This document shows positions 45,193 to 55,983 of a stretch of DNA of 64,000 bases, piece by piece. This DNA comes from Gordius sp. MW1 (taxonomy: Eukaryota; Nematomorpha; Gordioida; Gordea; Gordiidae). Where the stretch lies: assembly GCA_964036665.1 (NCBI GenBank), contig OZ038526.1, positions 19,220,001-19,284,000 on the forward strand, in the 5' to 3' direction. The notes under the pieces were generated by a model. That model saw nothing but the letters and a program-made list of their open reading frames with translations, did not search any database and was not told where the DNA came from. A program made the position numbers and the translations under genes. The stretch's first letter is position 1. Every line of letters begins with the position of its first letter.

Positions 45193-46048
45193 ATGCCAAC
45201 GCCTCTGGATGAATCGAATATTTTTGGTATGATTCGGATTCGAATTTTTTTCCAATAAAAATATTCGATTCGAGATTCGTCGAATATTAAAATGAAGATT
45301 CAAATTCGATTTGAAAAATTATCGATTCAAATATACAATATATTAAGTTTTTTTATTAATAAAAAACACATTAAAAAGGCTATAATTTTTAATTTGCATA
45401 TACATTTGAAAAATTTATTTGAAAGACATTTAAAAAATACACTCATTGAAAATAAAAATATTAAAGGATAACAAAAAACTATGGCGATATGTGTAGGACA
45501 ATCAAAATTATCTTCATACACCACTAAACGATTGGTTGTGTTTTTATAAATGTAACCTTTTCTCCCATTCAATGTTGGATAGTAATTCCTCCTAAGAGGA
45601 ATTTAAAGGCCAAATCCAATGCCTGCTTTACTAAAATAGCCTTTTCTATCAGTATATAGGTGCTGCTCCACCTGACTACCATGTCAAGTATTGCCTATAT
45701 GTAATTAATTTGTGGGTTAAATTCTTTACATATAGCCTTTAATCGTGAATTATTTTTGGACTGTCTTATCTATATCAAAGTCCATAATTTAATTTAATTG
45801 TGATCCTAGTTCTCCATAACTTATGTAAGTTTGAAAAAATTTAAATTAGCAGGAAAAATAACTAAAATGCGGTAAGATTGCGTCTCGTCTATTTAAATTA
45901 GACTTTTTAAAAAAAATAGATATTTTTACAGATTCGATTCGGATTTTCGAATCTTAGCAGCGTAAATAATCGATTAAAAACTTACACATATGGATTCGAA
46001 TTCGAATCGAATCTTGAATCGAATCTGGGATATTTCCCAGAGGTGTAG
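45193..46048 (-). mobile_element. hAT element inserted in RTE reverse transcriptase
   Basis: Termini ATGCCAACGCCTCTGG and, inverted, CCAGAGGTGTA, with subterminal GATTCGAAT-rich repeats at both ends (45210-45330 and 45925-46030). The flanks share TGGTG exactly; 8-mers ATATGGTG and TAGTGGTG agree at five of eight. A minus-strand transposase remnant (about 45690-45330) shows LDMVVRWSSTYILIEKA, like the hAT TRWNSTY--L-R core, then an NRLVVYEDNFDCPTHIAIVF segment in another frame. Length is about 0.86 kb, deleted and non-functional. Confidence 0.75.
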
Positions 46049-46923
46049 TGGTGTCTTAGAAAACAAAATATTCCTGACGCATATATACGGCTTATGAAAA
46101 ATATTTATGAAGCCTAAAACGCTTGCGTTAGGACGACAGTTGGACACTTAAACCTTTTCGGGTTAAAATTGGATTACATCAATAATCTGCTTTAAGTCCC
46201 TTTTTATTCAATATAATTATAGACGCGATAACGAGGGACATTCAAAAGCCATCGCCATGGTGTATGCTATATGCCGATGATATAGTACTATGCGAGGAAA
46301 CAAGGGAGAAAGTATTCGAAGAAGCCAAAAAGTGGTCAAGGCGCTTAGCTGGATATGGTTTATAAAGGTCAACGATCGAAAAACGGTATACATGGAAATG
46401 AACGGTAAGGCAGCCTATCGCTGGATGATCATCTAAAGTACCCAGAAGTAGACAGTTTATATACCTCGGCTCGATGCTGCGCAACAGAAGTTAATGCTCG
46501 GATCCAAAAGGGATGGCTTAATTGGCGAAGTATCCAGTGTAATGTGCGATAAGAAAATGTCAATTGTTGAAGGGAAAAGCTTACAAATCCATCGTAAGAC
46601 CGGTGTTACTCCATGAAAGTGAAACATGTGCATTAAACACCACAGAAGGTAAGCTATTACAAGCCACAGAGATGAGAGATACGGTGGAGCTTGGGGGACA
46701 CTAAGCTTGATCATATGACGAATGACTTTCTCATGACAAAAATAAGTATTTAACCTATGGCAGACATGATTAACTAAAATCGGCTAAAATGGTATGGGCA
46801 TATACTAAGAAGGAACACGAATGACGTAAATCGAAAAGTACTGGACATGGAGGTACCGGGGAAGAGAGGAAGAGGATGACCCCGTGTCACGTGGAAAGGG
46901 CAAGTCGATAAAGTAATGAAAAC
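46049..46923 (+). pseudogene. RTE element, RT end
   Basis: The sequence resumes WCLRKQNIPDAYIRLMKNIY in the frame left by DLIW, then LFNIIIDAITRDIQKPSPW, CMLYADDIVLCEETREKV (catalytic ADD), a thumb region in several frames, and a C-terminal VPGKRGRG segment followed by WKGQVDKVMKT. It is cut by the Ty3 5' LTR at 46924. Confidence 0.78.
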
Positions 46924-47382
46924 TGTCGTGTCCTTTTTTATAAATCCCCCCACCCCCCACCGCACTGCTATACACACGCGTTTGTAATACCGTACTTATT
47001 CGATCAAACCCATCCCCCGTACTTATATTCACAAAGGTAGTAAAACTGCCTATCTCATACCCCCCCCCTTCTTCCTATATACAATTGCAAGTTCGTATCT
47101 TACTTATGTCGGATACCCCTTTTGATCTTACACGCGTTAATTAATATAGCTCGTATTTTTAAAACGTATATATATATAACATCTGCGGTATTACTTTTAC
47201 TGATTTTAATAGTAAATATGTCTACACAATCTCCCCTCCCTGGCCTTACAACTTCATATGTGGTACTTTTACTTTCCACTTTTATTTTTCCAGTATTATG
47301 TATGTCACTCACTCTCGAATTCTGGTAACTTTTCTATGATATGAATAAATAAAATACAAATTGCGTTAAACTCAACATAACA
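46924..47382 (+). repeat. 5' LTR of nest 2 Ty3 element
   Basis: TGTCGTGTCC to CATAACA, 459 bp. Includes GAATAAATAAAATAC (polyadenylation-like) near the end. Collinear with 51959-52437 with few substitutions. Confidence 0.92.
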
Positions 47383-47383
47383 T

Positions 47384-47397
47384 TGGTGTCAGAGAAG
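47384..47397 (+). other. Primer-binding site of nest 2 Ty3 element
   Basis: TGGTGTCAGAGAAG begins two bases after the 5' LTR, the expected position for annealing of a tRNA primer. Nearly the same word occurs at 29736. Confidence 0.7.
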
Positions 47398-47399
47398 AT

Positions 47400-48064
47400 A
47401 AAAATCCCACCCCTACCCTCGGTAAAATCGTTTAAAAATAATTTGGACCAAATCTCGTCCCCAACCCCCCTCTCATCGGAATAGAATAAATCATGTTCTT
47501 AGAATAAAGTTCCAGTTGTTTGAAAATAATATGGAACAAATCTTTCCCCCTTCCTGCAGAATAGAATAAATAATTTCTTGAGATTAAATTATCAATGGAG
47601 AGGAACAACAAGCTAATTATCACTCGATTGCTGCAAAACCTAAGAAAAAACGGAATTGTACTAGAGCGCAAGCCATTCGTGTAAAATACAGAAAGAAAAG
47701 CCAAAAAACAGCAGTTGGACGAAAGAACGTTCCACCCGCCCCAACGAAAGGTCGTTTAAATATATCCGGGAACACGTAAGTTTAAAATGCAATTACTTTC
47801 ATTCGTAATAATTATTTTGTTAGTATTCTATATTAGCTTAACATTTCAAAGTTTCAGTATTTTCTTAATCAAAATTTTATTCGCAACTATATAAATATAT
47901 TATATTCATTAAAAAGTTTAATCGCAATCCATCAATATTTATTCATTTTTTTGTTTGTTTTTAACGATAAGGCTTTTATTATACTGTTTATCATATTAGC
48001 AGTTTGATTGTGTATTATGATTTATTTAAAATTAAGAAGTATTTTTAGTTAAAAATCCCCCTCA
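47400..48064 (+). other. Ty3 leader / decayed gag region
   Basis: Between the primer-binding site and the zinc knuckle. It includes repeated CCCCCTTCCTGC/AATAGAATAAAT motifs and a basic K/R-rich short frame, but no capsid-like frame remains. Most of gag appears deleted. Confidence 0.4.
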
Positions 48065-51000
48065 TTGCCCACTTGTTTTTTCTGTAATAAAATGGGTCAT
48101 GTAAAAAAGAATTGTTTTTTATTAAAAGGAAAGGGATTTAATAATAACAGATTTAATAATAACAATGATTTTACCAACCAATTTAATAGGGGACCCCGCA
48201 CCCCCTACACCCCTTACAATTTTAATTTTAATGAAAATTCGCCCGCGCATGCGCAGAGGGAATGGCCAGGCAATAGGAAGTGTTGTTTAAGCAAATGCAA
48301 ATAAAGAGGAGACTAAGTCTGACATATGTTCATGTTGTAGGACCAGTCTGCCTCAGGTCAGTCATAGTTCAATGGGTCATTGTGATGGCCAACATTGTTC
48401 CGATTGACGGTTAGCAAGGGCCATTACAAGTTTCTCTAATGTAAATTTAATTAATTTTTTTTAACGCGCGTTCGCCATATGTTACGTTAAATATAGATAA
48501 TAATTATATAACATATTTAGCCGATACGGGCTCTACAATTTCGCTAATTTCGCAAATAAATTCTAAAAAATATTGGCTCGAAAAATTATTTAAAAAATCT
48601 AGCATTTTAGCAAAGCAATTAAATGGCTGTCCGATTAACATCTTAGGTTATACGAAAGTGAATGTGAACGCCGCGGGGCAAAGTTTAAAATTTGATATGT
48701 ATATTGTTGATGAAAATATTGAGAATATAATGGGATGGACATGGATAAGAAAAATTGGCCCCTTAGTTAATTATTGGGGAATTTGTAAAAATAATAAAAT
48801 CAATTTTGTTCACTGCAAGGATAATATTGGTGATAAAAATGCTATAAATAATGTCGGGTCCGAGTCTACATCCATAATTGTTAAGGCAGCAGGAGTCTCC
48901 TTAATTTCAGATGAGGGCAAGGTTTCATATAATGAGACTAGTTCCTCATGTATGGAGGTAAAGGCATATAAAAATGCTGAGAATTCCTCATAAGATGGAT
49001 CGTAGAGATTTTCAGAACGACAATAATTTATGGCGCGATAAAATTGACAAAATTAAGGAAGAGTTTGAACAAACTTTTGCGAACGAATTAGGATGTCTAA
49101 ATGATAACATATTTTCGATTAAGATTAAAGATCAGAGCGCTCCACGTTTTTGCCCAGCCCGGCGCATTCCATTAATATGGAAAGACCAAGTTGAACATGT
49201 TATTAACACTGGGTTAAAAGATGATGTAATCAAGCCGGTTGATTATTCATATTGGGCAACACCTTTAGTTCCGGTTAAAAAACCAGATGGAACGATAAGG
49301 GTGTGTGCCGATTACCGAATAACAATCAATAAATGTGTTGTGGATGTGAAATACCCCCTCCCCAGAATTGAAATGGAGTTAGCAAATTTAAAAGGCGCAA
49401 GGTATTCTTTAAAAATTGATTTGGCTAATGCCTTTCTGCAATTGCGCGTAACTAGTAAATCCCCTAAATTATTGACCATTAATACAGAAAAGGGTTTATT
49501 TGCGTTCAAACGTTTACCTTTTGGGTTAAGTGTGTTACCGGCGATCTTTCAACGAACAATGGCTTCGATTTTTTTGAATTTAGAAAGGCATAAATTTTTA
49601 TTTGGACGATATCTTGATCACTGGTTCCACTAGGGACGAACATGACATAACTGTGTTAAAATTAATTAAAGCAAAAGGGTTACGTGTTGCTGAAAAGAAA
49701 TGCGTATTTGCTGTAGAAAAGGTTATGTATTTAGGGCATATATTAGGAGACGGTTTAGTTAGACCAAATCTTACTAAGATATATGCTATCCAAAATGCGA
49801 GAATACCTCTTAATAAAAAAGACATGTCGTGATTTTTAGGATTAATGACTTATTATAACAGGTTTAACAGTGATTATAGTAAATATGCAGCCCCATTGTA
49901 TGATTTAACTGGCGTAAATAGCATATATAATTGGACTGATGAGCATGAAACATGTTATAATTATTTAAAACAAGTTCTTTTAAAGCAACCTATATTAAAA
50001 TGTTTTGATCCGGAAGGCGAAAACGTTTTAAGGGTTGATGCATCTAATAAGGGAATTGGTGGCGCATTATGCCAATTAGAAGGCAGTGTAGAGCACCCTG
50101 TAATATATTTTTCCCGTAAATTAACTAAACCTGAATTAAATTATTCGGTGATAGAGAAAGAGGCGTTAGCAATGGTTTATGACCTGAAACGGTGTAGAGA
50201 ATATTTAATCGGAAAATCGTTCATCGTTTATACAGATCACAAACCATTCGTCTCTTTGTTTATTAAAACTAACACCGATTTTTTAATGTCACCCAGGTTG
50301 CAAAGATGGCTATTAACTTTAGGTAATTTCACTTTTCGTAAAGGAGATGAAAACCATTTGGTCGACGTAATGTCGCGTTTGGGCACAGACAGAACGGAAG
50401 TTATGGATACATCTTTGAGTTGCGATATTGTTGGTGGAAATGTAGTTAATAGTATAAACATAGTTGATTTTAAGCAAGTTGTAGAATCCGTCAACGACGA
50501 TCCCGATTTAAGTTTAATTAAAAATATTTTATCAGGATCGAACGAATTCGCACAAATTCCTATACCTTTTAAGCACGTGTTTAATGAACTTTATGTTGAT
50601 GAAGGTGCGATTAAAAGGCAAGGAAAATTGGTCATACCAATTGGGCTTAGAAAACAAGTATTAGAACTGTTGCATGCAAGCCATTTTGGAATTATTAAAT
50701 TGAAACAATTGCACGAGATTACGTATGGTGGCCTAAAATTACAAAGAATATTAATGCTTTGGTTAGGCTTTGCGAATTGTGTAAAATTAACGCAGCTATG
50801 CCGCGAAAAGATAAAGGCGCGACTTGCCACGTCCAGAAGGACCGTGGAGTCGTATTCATATAGACTTGTTCGAATTTAATAAAAAGCGTTTTATTTTGAT
50901 CGTTGACGCCTTTTCAGGGTAGACGGAATTTAAAAACGTGTCTCAAATAACGAGTAAAGTAACTATAAATATTTTGCAAGAATTAATAGGTTATGGGTTT

Positions 51001-51315
51001 CCTGAAATTATCGTTACTGATAATGGCAAAGCTTTTGTAAGCGTAGAATTTAAACAATTTTGTTTGAAATATAAAATAAATCATTTGTTGACTCCCCTAT
51101 ATCATCCTAGCTCAAATGGGCAGGTAGAAAGGTATGTAAGAATCGTAAAGAAATGGTTAAATTTAGCTAAGGCGACGAAATTAGGAACATGGTTATATAA
51201 ACTTTATCACAACATGTCTCCAAGATATCCTGATCGTCCTGCAGTTAGCTACGAATTTTTAAATCGTAAATTTAGATACTTAAAAGATTTTTTAAATTTT
51301 GATGATCACCAATAA
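48065..51315 (+). pseudogene. Ty3 gag-pol of nest 2, lightly broken
   Basis: In order: zinc knuckle CFFCNKMGHVKKNC (48074); aspartic protease YLADTGSTISLIS (48520) and ENIMGWTWIRKIG; RT from 48974 with RVCADYRI, KYPLPRIEMELANL, KRLPFGLSV; catalytic FYLDDILITGST reached only after a one-base shift near 49590; RNase H 49845-50360 with VLRVDASNKGIGGAL, EKEALAMVYDLKRC and YTDHKPF; integrase H2C2 (HASHFGIIKLKQ, shifted afterwards) and core VTDNGKAFVSVEF, YHPSSNGQVERYVRIV, ending at 51315. A TGA replaces a W codon near 49830. So only a handful of lesions. No env-like frame follows. Confidence 0.85.
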
Positions 51316-51958
51316 TTGCCAATGGTAGGTAAACTAAAGTTTCAGCTCAACCAAAAGGTTTGGTATAGAAACTATTTGGGTAAACCTAAATGGCTTTTGA
51401 GTGAGATTGTACAACAGGTTGGTTCTAAAATTTTTAAAATTAAAGAACAAAGTGATGAATGAAATAAGACACACGGAGCAATTAAAATAGTGTGAGCCCT
51501 AATACGTATGTATGTTAAAGGCACACGAACAATTGAGATTGTGTGAGTACTATTTTAATTATTATTTTAACTTTGTATTTTGTACATCGAAACTCATACC
51601 TTTCGAAAACTTGACAAAATTCAAATCACGTGACGATTGCGAGTGCGCTCATCAACCGAGATTGCCAAGCCACTACTAAATTGTAATTCAGATCTTTCAA
51701 CACCTCACATTATGGCAACGAATAAAAAGATGAATTTTGGCGAAAAATGAAACAATGACAATATCTTGGCCCTTCACCTCCGAACATATGAAAAGATAAT
51801 ATCAATAAAAAAAGACCTCTCCCCAATTGTTTTTGAAGTTGGCTTGCAACCCAAACCTAGGGATGGTCACAAAATAATCTGTCAACCACCTCACATCCAG
51901 TATCAAACAAGATCACTTTCCAAACTACAACAGATATTTTTTTTTAAAAAAGGGAAGG
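51316..51958 (+). other. Ty3 3' region and polypurine tract
   Basis: It starts with an integrase-tail-like segment (FQLNQKVWYRNYLGKPKW in one frame) and ends with AAAAAAGGGAAGG directly before the 3' LTR, the polypurine tract. Confidence 0.6.
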
Positions 51959-52437
51959 TGTCGTGTCCTCCTATACAAATCTCCCTACCCCCCACCGCAC
52001 TGCTATACACACGCGTTTGTAATACCGTACTTATTCGATCAAACCCCTCCCCCTTACTTATATTCATAAAGGTTGTAAAACTGCCTATCTCATACCCCCG
52101 CCCCCCCCCCCCCCCCCCTTATTCCTATATACATAAATTGCAAGTTCGTATCTTACTTATGTCGGATACCCCTTTTATCTTACACGCGTTAATTAATATA
52201 GCTCGTATTTTTAAAACGTAGAATATATATATAACATCTGCGGTATTACTTGTACTGATTTTAATAGTATTTATGTCAACACAATCTCCCCTCCCTGACC
52301 TTACAACTTCATATGTGGTACTTTTACTTTCCACTTTTATTTTTCCAGTATTATGTATTTCACTCACTCTCGAATTCCGGTAACTTTTCTATGATATGAA
52401 TAAATAAAATACAAATTGCGTTAAACTCAACATAACA
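51959..52437 (+). repeat. 3' LTR of nest 2 Ty3 element
   Basis: 479 bp. The extra 20 bp relative to the 5' LTR are mostly an expanded C run (52097-52118) and a few small indels. Confidence 0.92.
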
Positions 52438-52555
52438 TTTAAAGAGATTATTTAAGACATGACACACCCGGTCAAGATGGAAGAAACTTATCAAAACAAA
52501 CCCCACGACTGTGGGACCAAATAACTGATAAAGAAGAAGAGATGGAAGGGGTAAA
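52438..52555 (+). pseudogene. RTE element, C-terminal tail
   Basis: The frame continues LKRLFKT, a stop, then HTRSRWKKLIKTNPTT, the conserved DR-RW--LI tail of RTE polyproteins, followed by a short A/G-rich 3' end. It belongs to the piece ending at 46923. Confidence 0.7.
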
Positions 52556-53311
52556 GTATAACAGAAGTGCAAACTTATCGTTTGGGATGGTTGCACAATG
52601 GTCCATAATCGCTCGAAGCTCTAATTGGTCATGCAAGATTTACGAGGAAACCTCACCTTTTGGTAATGCATTATTATTGCTTGCGGAAAATTTCAGGTAA
52701 AATTTAACGGTTCTCTTACAATCCATCTCAGCGGACGAAATTAATGCCTGCCTAAAATATTCTATTTTGTTGCCTTATGTCAAAATGTAACATTTAACTA
52801 CAAATATGCGTGTAGTATTACAAAATCATCCTGCATGTAAGATATTCTCCCATCAATTGCTAGAAATTGGGAAGGGAACGGTGCACCTTCATAGATGCTC
52901 AGGACGGATTTTTATGTCTACTGCAATTTTGTTCTGACTAAAACTGCTTTCGCTGAAAAAGTGTTTCCAAATATTAACGCCCATTATCATGATCGACTTT
53001 GGCTCCGCCAACGCGCTATTCTCGCCCCCCCCCCAGAATAAAGACGTCCACGAGCCTAACAAGCTCATTCTGTATAACATTCATTACTGATAACGCTGTT
53101 AATTATCCAATCGAATTTTTAAATTTAAATGATCTGGCAAGGATACGAATCACATTCTGCATCTGAAAATTGGCGTACCGATATCGTGATGCGCAATATC
53201 ATTCAGCCAAAACTTTGCAATGGTTTGCGTCTCGCTGTTAAACGCTTGATGTGCAACGTTGTTGAAGCCACTATTTTGACTGGACCTGTGCATTTTTAAA
53301 TTTTATACCTC
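52556..53311 (+). pseudogene. Helitron helicase, C-terminal piece
   Basis: It resumes with CKLIVWDGCTMVHNRSK, the Walker B/DEC-MAH motif with G in place of the usual E, then FGNALLLLAENFR (GG-F-LLGGDFRQ-like), SADEINACLKYSILLPYVKM, LTTNMRVVLQNHPACKIFS, an AILAPP segment, NYPIEFLNLND, LKIGVPI and MRNIIQPKLCNGLRLAVKRL ending VEATILTGPVHF and stop. These follow the Helitron helicase order. The lost acidic residue and several shifts show it is not functional. Confidence 0.85.
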
Positions 53312-53475
53312 CATAAGAGGTTTAGCTGTATATATCTCATTTTAACCTATATACTAATACCAATATGATTATCAAAATCTTCCCCACCAATCATATTAAT
53401 CTTTTAGCTTTATTCTTATCCCAACTTAATATTAGGTATATTTAAGCATAGTTTTATTTCGTTATCACCTGTAAT

Positions 53476-53569
53476 TAGAGCCCTGCACGGGCCCGGCCTG
53501 GACCTTCCTCCCCGAAAAAATATATATTGTCAGGCTCGGGCTGTAGAAATTCCATTTTGCAGGACTCTA
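53476..53569. mobile_element. Miniature hAT, 94 bp, perfect TSD
   Basis: TAGAGCCCTGCACGGGCCCG to the inverse of TAGAGTCCTGCAAAATGG. The target duplication CCTGTAAT is exact at 53468-53475 and 53570-53577. It retains only a single GGGCCCGGCC cluster between its ends. Confidence 0.85.
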
Positions 53570-53577
53570 CCTGTAAT

Positions 53578-54370
53578 ACATCTATATATATAGAAAATAT
53601 ATTTTAACCTCTCAGGTAAACTGAAAACCGTGTACAATCAAACTTAATATACCCATGGGCGTAGCCAGAGAGAGGCAGGGAGGGGAGGCTGCCCTCCAAG
53701 TTATTTTTTTTTTAATTTATCAGGTCTAAACTTATTAATACATAAATTTTTTTACTATATATTTTTTAAGCCAATATTTTTATACTGGTTTTATTATAAT
53801 CGCCTCACCTATGACACTATCACCTGATCAAAATTTTACTACGTATAACGCTATAATTATATTTTTTTTTCTCATACATAAATATTTCGCTTTCATTATA
53901 CTCGCGGGAATTTGTATTATTTCTAATTAATTCTGATTCAACCAAATATTGTAAAAGCATTCATTTAACCAAATTTGAAGGATATTTTTTGATATCTCTT
54001 TATTTTGATACTATAGATTTCAGGCTATGCTATACTATTAATAACTCTGTACTAAAATATTTTCTCTATATTGTCGAACATTATCATTGACTTTTATACA
54101 CCCGTGGTACTTTTTGTCACCCAATTATGCATATTATCGTTAACATCGCACTTTTTAGCCTATAAAAATTTCAAATATCTTATAAGTATTTAAAACTGCT
54201 ACAAATCTATTTAATTATGAATAAATATGCCTTTTCCTATTTTTAAATTAAATAATATTTATTTCAATAATATAGCATTTTATTTTATACATCATAAACT
54301 CTCTTAAAGATCACCCAAAATTTTTCATATATATTCTAATATTTCATGCTAATTATTTAGCTGTTTAAGG
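53578..54370. other. Non-coding, probable Helitron 3' region
   Basis: AT-rich. An isolated CATGGGCGTAGCCAGAG end is at 53651. No coding frame. Confidence 0.4.
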
Positions 54371-54407
54371 ACTAAGCCCAAGCAACGCTTGGCCGGGCAT
54401 AGCTAGT
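54371..54407 (+). other. Helitron 3' terminus (hairpin and CTAG|T)
   Basis: CCAAGC AAC GCTTGG (54378-54392) forms a perfect six-base stem. It is followed by CCGGGCATAG and CTAG at 54403-54406, then T. A short GC-rich hairpin about ten bases before CTRR and a T insertion site is the Helitron 3' end. Its plus orientation agrees with the helicase pieces upstream. Confidence 0.75.
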
Positions 54408-55983
54408 TGTATATATATATATGGTAAAATGAATTAGAAAAATAAAGACATCAGGTAGGCTAAAACAAAATAAAAAACAAAATAACGTTCCAAGTAAAAA
54501 GTTTGATAGCAATTTTGCAGGCTTCTTATATATGTCCGCATTTAACATAACTATTTTTAATAAGAAAAAATCCAATATTGATCTATTATAAGGTGAATTT
54601 AACAAAACTATGGATCCTTAGACTGCGGTTAATATAGCCACGCATTTGAAAAACGCGAATAATTGATATTTTTCTTTGAACACAATTTAATTGCATATTC
54701 CGCCTCCTCCTCCCCCCCCCCCCTTAAAATTTCCTCAAATAAATACGTCAATACTAGGTAAACATTATATAAATATAAAAATGTTTAATATTAGTCTCTC
54801 AGAAAATTAAAAAGGTAGAGTGAAAAGCAATGATCATGGGCCTCATTAGGAAGATAAGGAGTCATTCGTAGATAATAAGGATGAAATACGCTTGTAGCAT
54901 ATTAAAATAATCAATAGATTTTCAGGTAAAATAAAGTTTGACAAAATCAACTCTCACCGTTCACAAATGCAATGAAAATGATCCTAGATACATTATTTTT
55001 CCCTAGTTCCCCGATATATATATAGAACTTAGTATTCGTAATTTTCTTGGCTATTTGCGGGATTAAAGGGAATTAAACTTGTTATAATTAAATATCGTAT
55101 TATTACATAAATATAAGTAAATAAACCATTCTTGTTGATTATAATTAACTTTCTCATCTAATTAATAGGTTTATAATTAATAATGGCCAAAATCGAGATA
55201 ATTAAGATGACGAAATAAACTCTCACCGTACGATCTTAGACGACGAGTCATTTTATCCCAAGTGCAAACTCAATCACATTTTCCCAAGAATCGTTCAAAG
55301 TCGTTCGATTCGTATCCCCGATTCAGGTCCTATGACAGCTGAGAGATGTCAACACTCGGGTCAGAGGAAGTTATCTTGAAGGGTGAGGTGTCAGGATCCC
55401 CAGAAATTCTACCCCTCCGCTCTTTTTCTTTGTAAAATGCCGATAGTTTTTCGCATGTATATAAAAAAATGATTTTCTACTACTGTGGCCCACTCGATAT
55501 AGATTATTTTTCCCTAGAAGAGTTTAATTATGGGGGGGGGGGGGGGGACAAAACATAAATTCTTTTTATTTTTCAGAGTTTTTGCATTGATTTTTTTTTG
55601 TTATTTAGGGGGGGGGAGGCTTTGTCTACGCCCATATGTGGGAATTAGACTTCTTATTACTTATGTAAAAATCGTATTATTATTGAATAAATATAAGTAA
55701 ATAAACCCTTCTTCTTGATCATAATTAACTTTCTCATTTAATTACTATTATAATTAATAAATTAATTAATAAAATTAGTATTTATAATCTTGATGTTAAA
55801 TGAAAAGATCCTTTGCACACCTATTGGATCATCGTAAATGTAGAACAACTTATTGATCAGTTGTAAACAAACAACCGTAAGAACGATTCTTAATTTGTCT
55901 CAATTGTAAACAATTAACTAATTTAAAAGATCTTTGTGATTTTCATAGTTTAGATTCTTCTATAACTTCTCTTATCACATTAA
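54408..55983. other. Non-coding, upstream of LSM14
   Basis: It contains C/G homopolymers (54711-54723, 55533-55548, 55610-55618) and a diverged direct repeat of about 110 bp (55065-55180 and 55640-55755, both with AATATAAGTAAATAAACC and CATAATTAACTTTCTCAT). The LSM14 promoter should be near 55800-55980 but I cannot pick an element. Confidence 0.5.

Larger units (their letters stand above)
46924..52437 (+). mobile_element. Ty3-type LTR retrotransposon with both LTRs
   Basis: Plus-strand element. LTRs at 46924-47382 and 51959-52437, primer-binding site at 47384, polypurine tract before 51959. Between them are zinc knuckle, protease, RT, RNase H, integrase. I see no clear target duplication (AAAAC before, TTTAA after), although joining the flanks keeps the RTE tail frame. 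Few breaks, so younger than the nest 1 copy. Confidence 0.9.
42890..54406 (+). mobile_element. Nest 2: Helitron split by RTE, itself split by hAT and Ty3
   Basis: A Helitron helicase begins at about 42900, stops at about 43346 and resumes at about 52556. The gap holds one RTE element (43360-52555). That RTE is cut at 45193-46048 by a hAT and at 46924-52437 by a Ty3 element. Protein order continues across each joint. A Helitron-type 3' end (hairpin plus CTAG before T) is at 54371-54406. The 5' end was not found. Confidence 0.78.

Noticed and set aside
47100-47330. Small frames on both strands in the Ty3 LTRs, repeated at 52125-52367
   Set aside because: Occur in both LTR copies and have no domain; LTRs are non-coding.
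53651-55635. A single 2-kb transposon bounded by CATGGGCGTAGCC and its inverse
   Set aside because: The span contains a Helitron 3' end at 54406 and the flanks show no target duplication, so the two ends probably belong to separate fragments.
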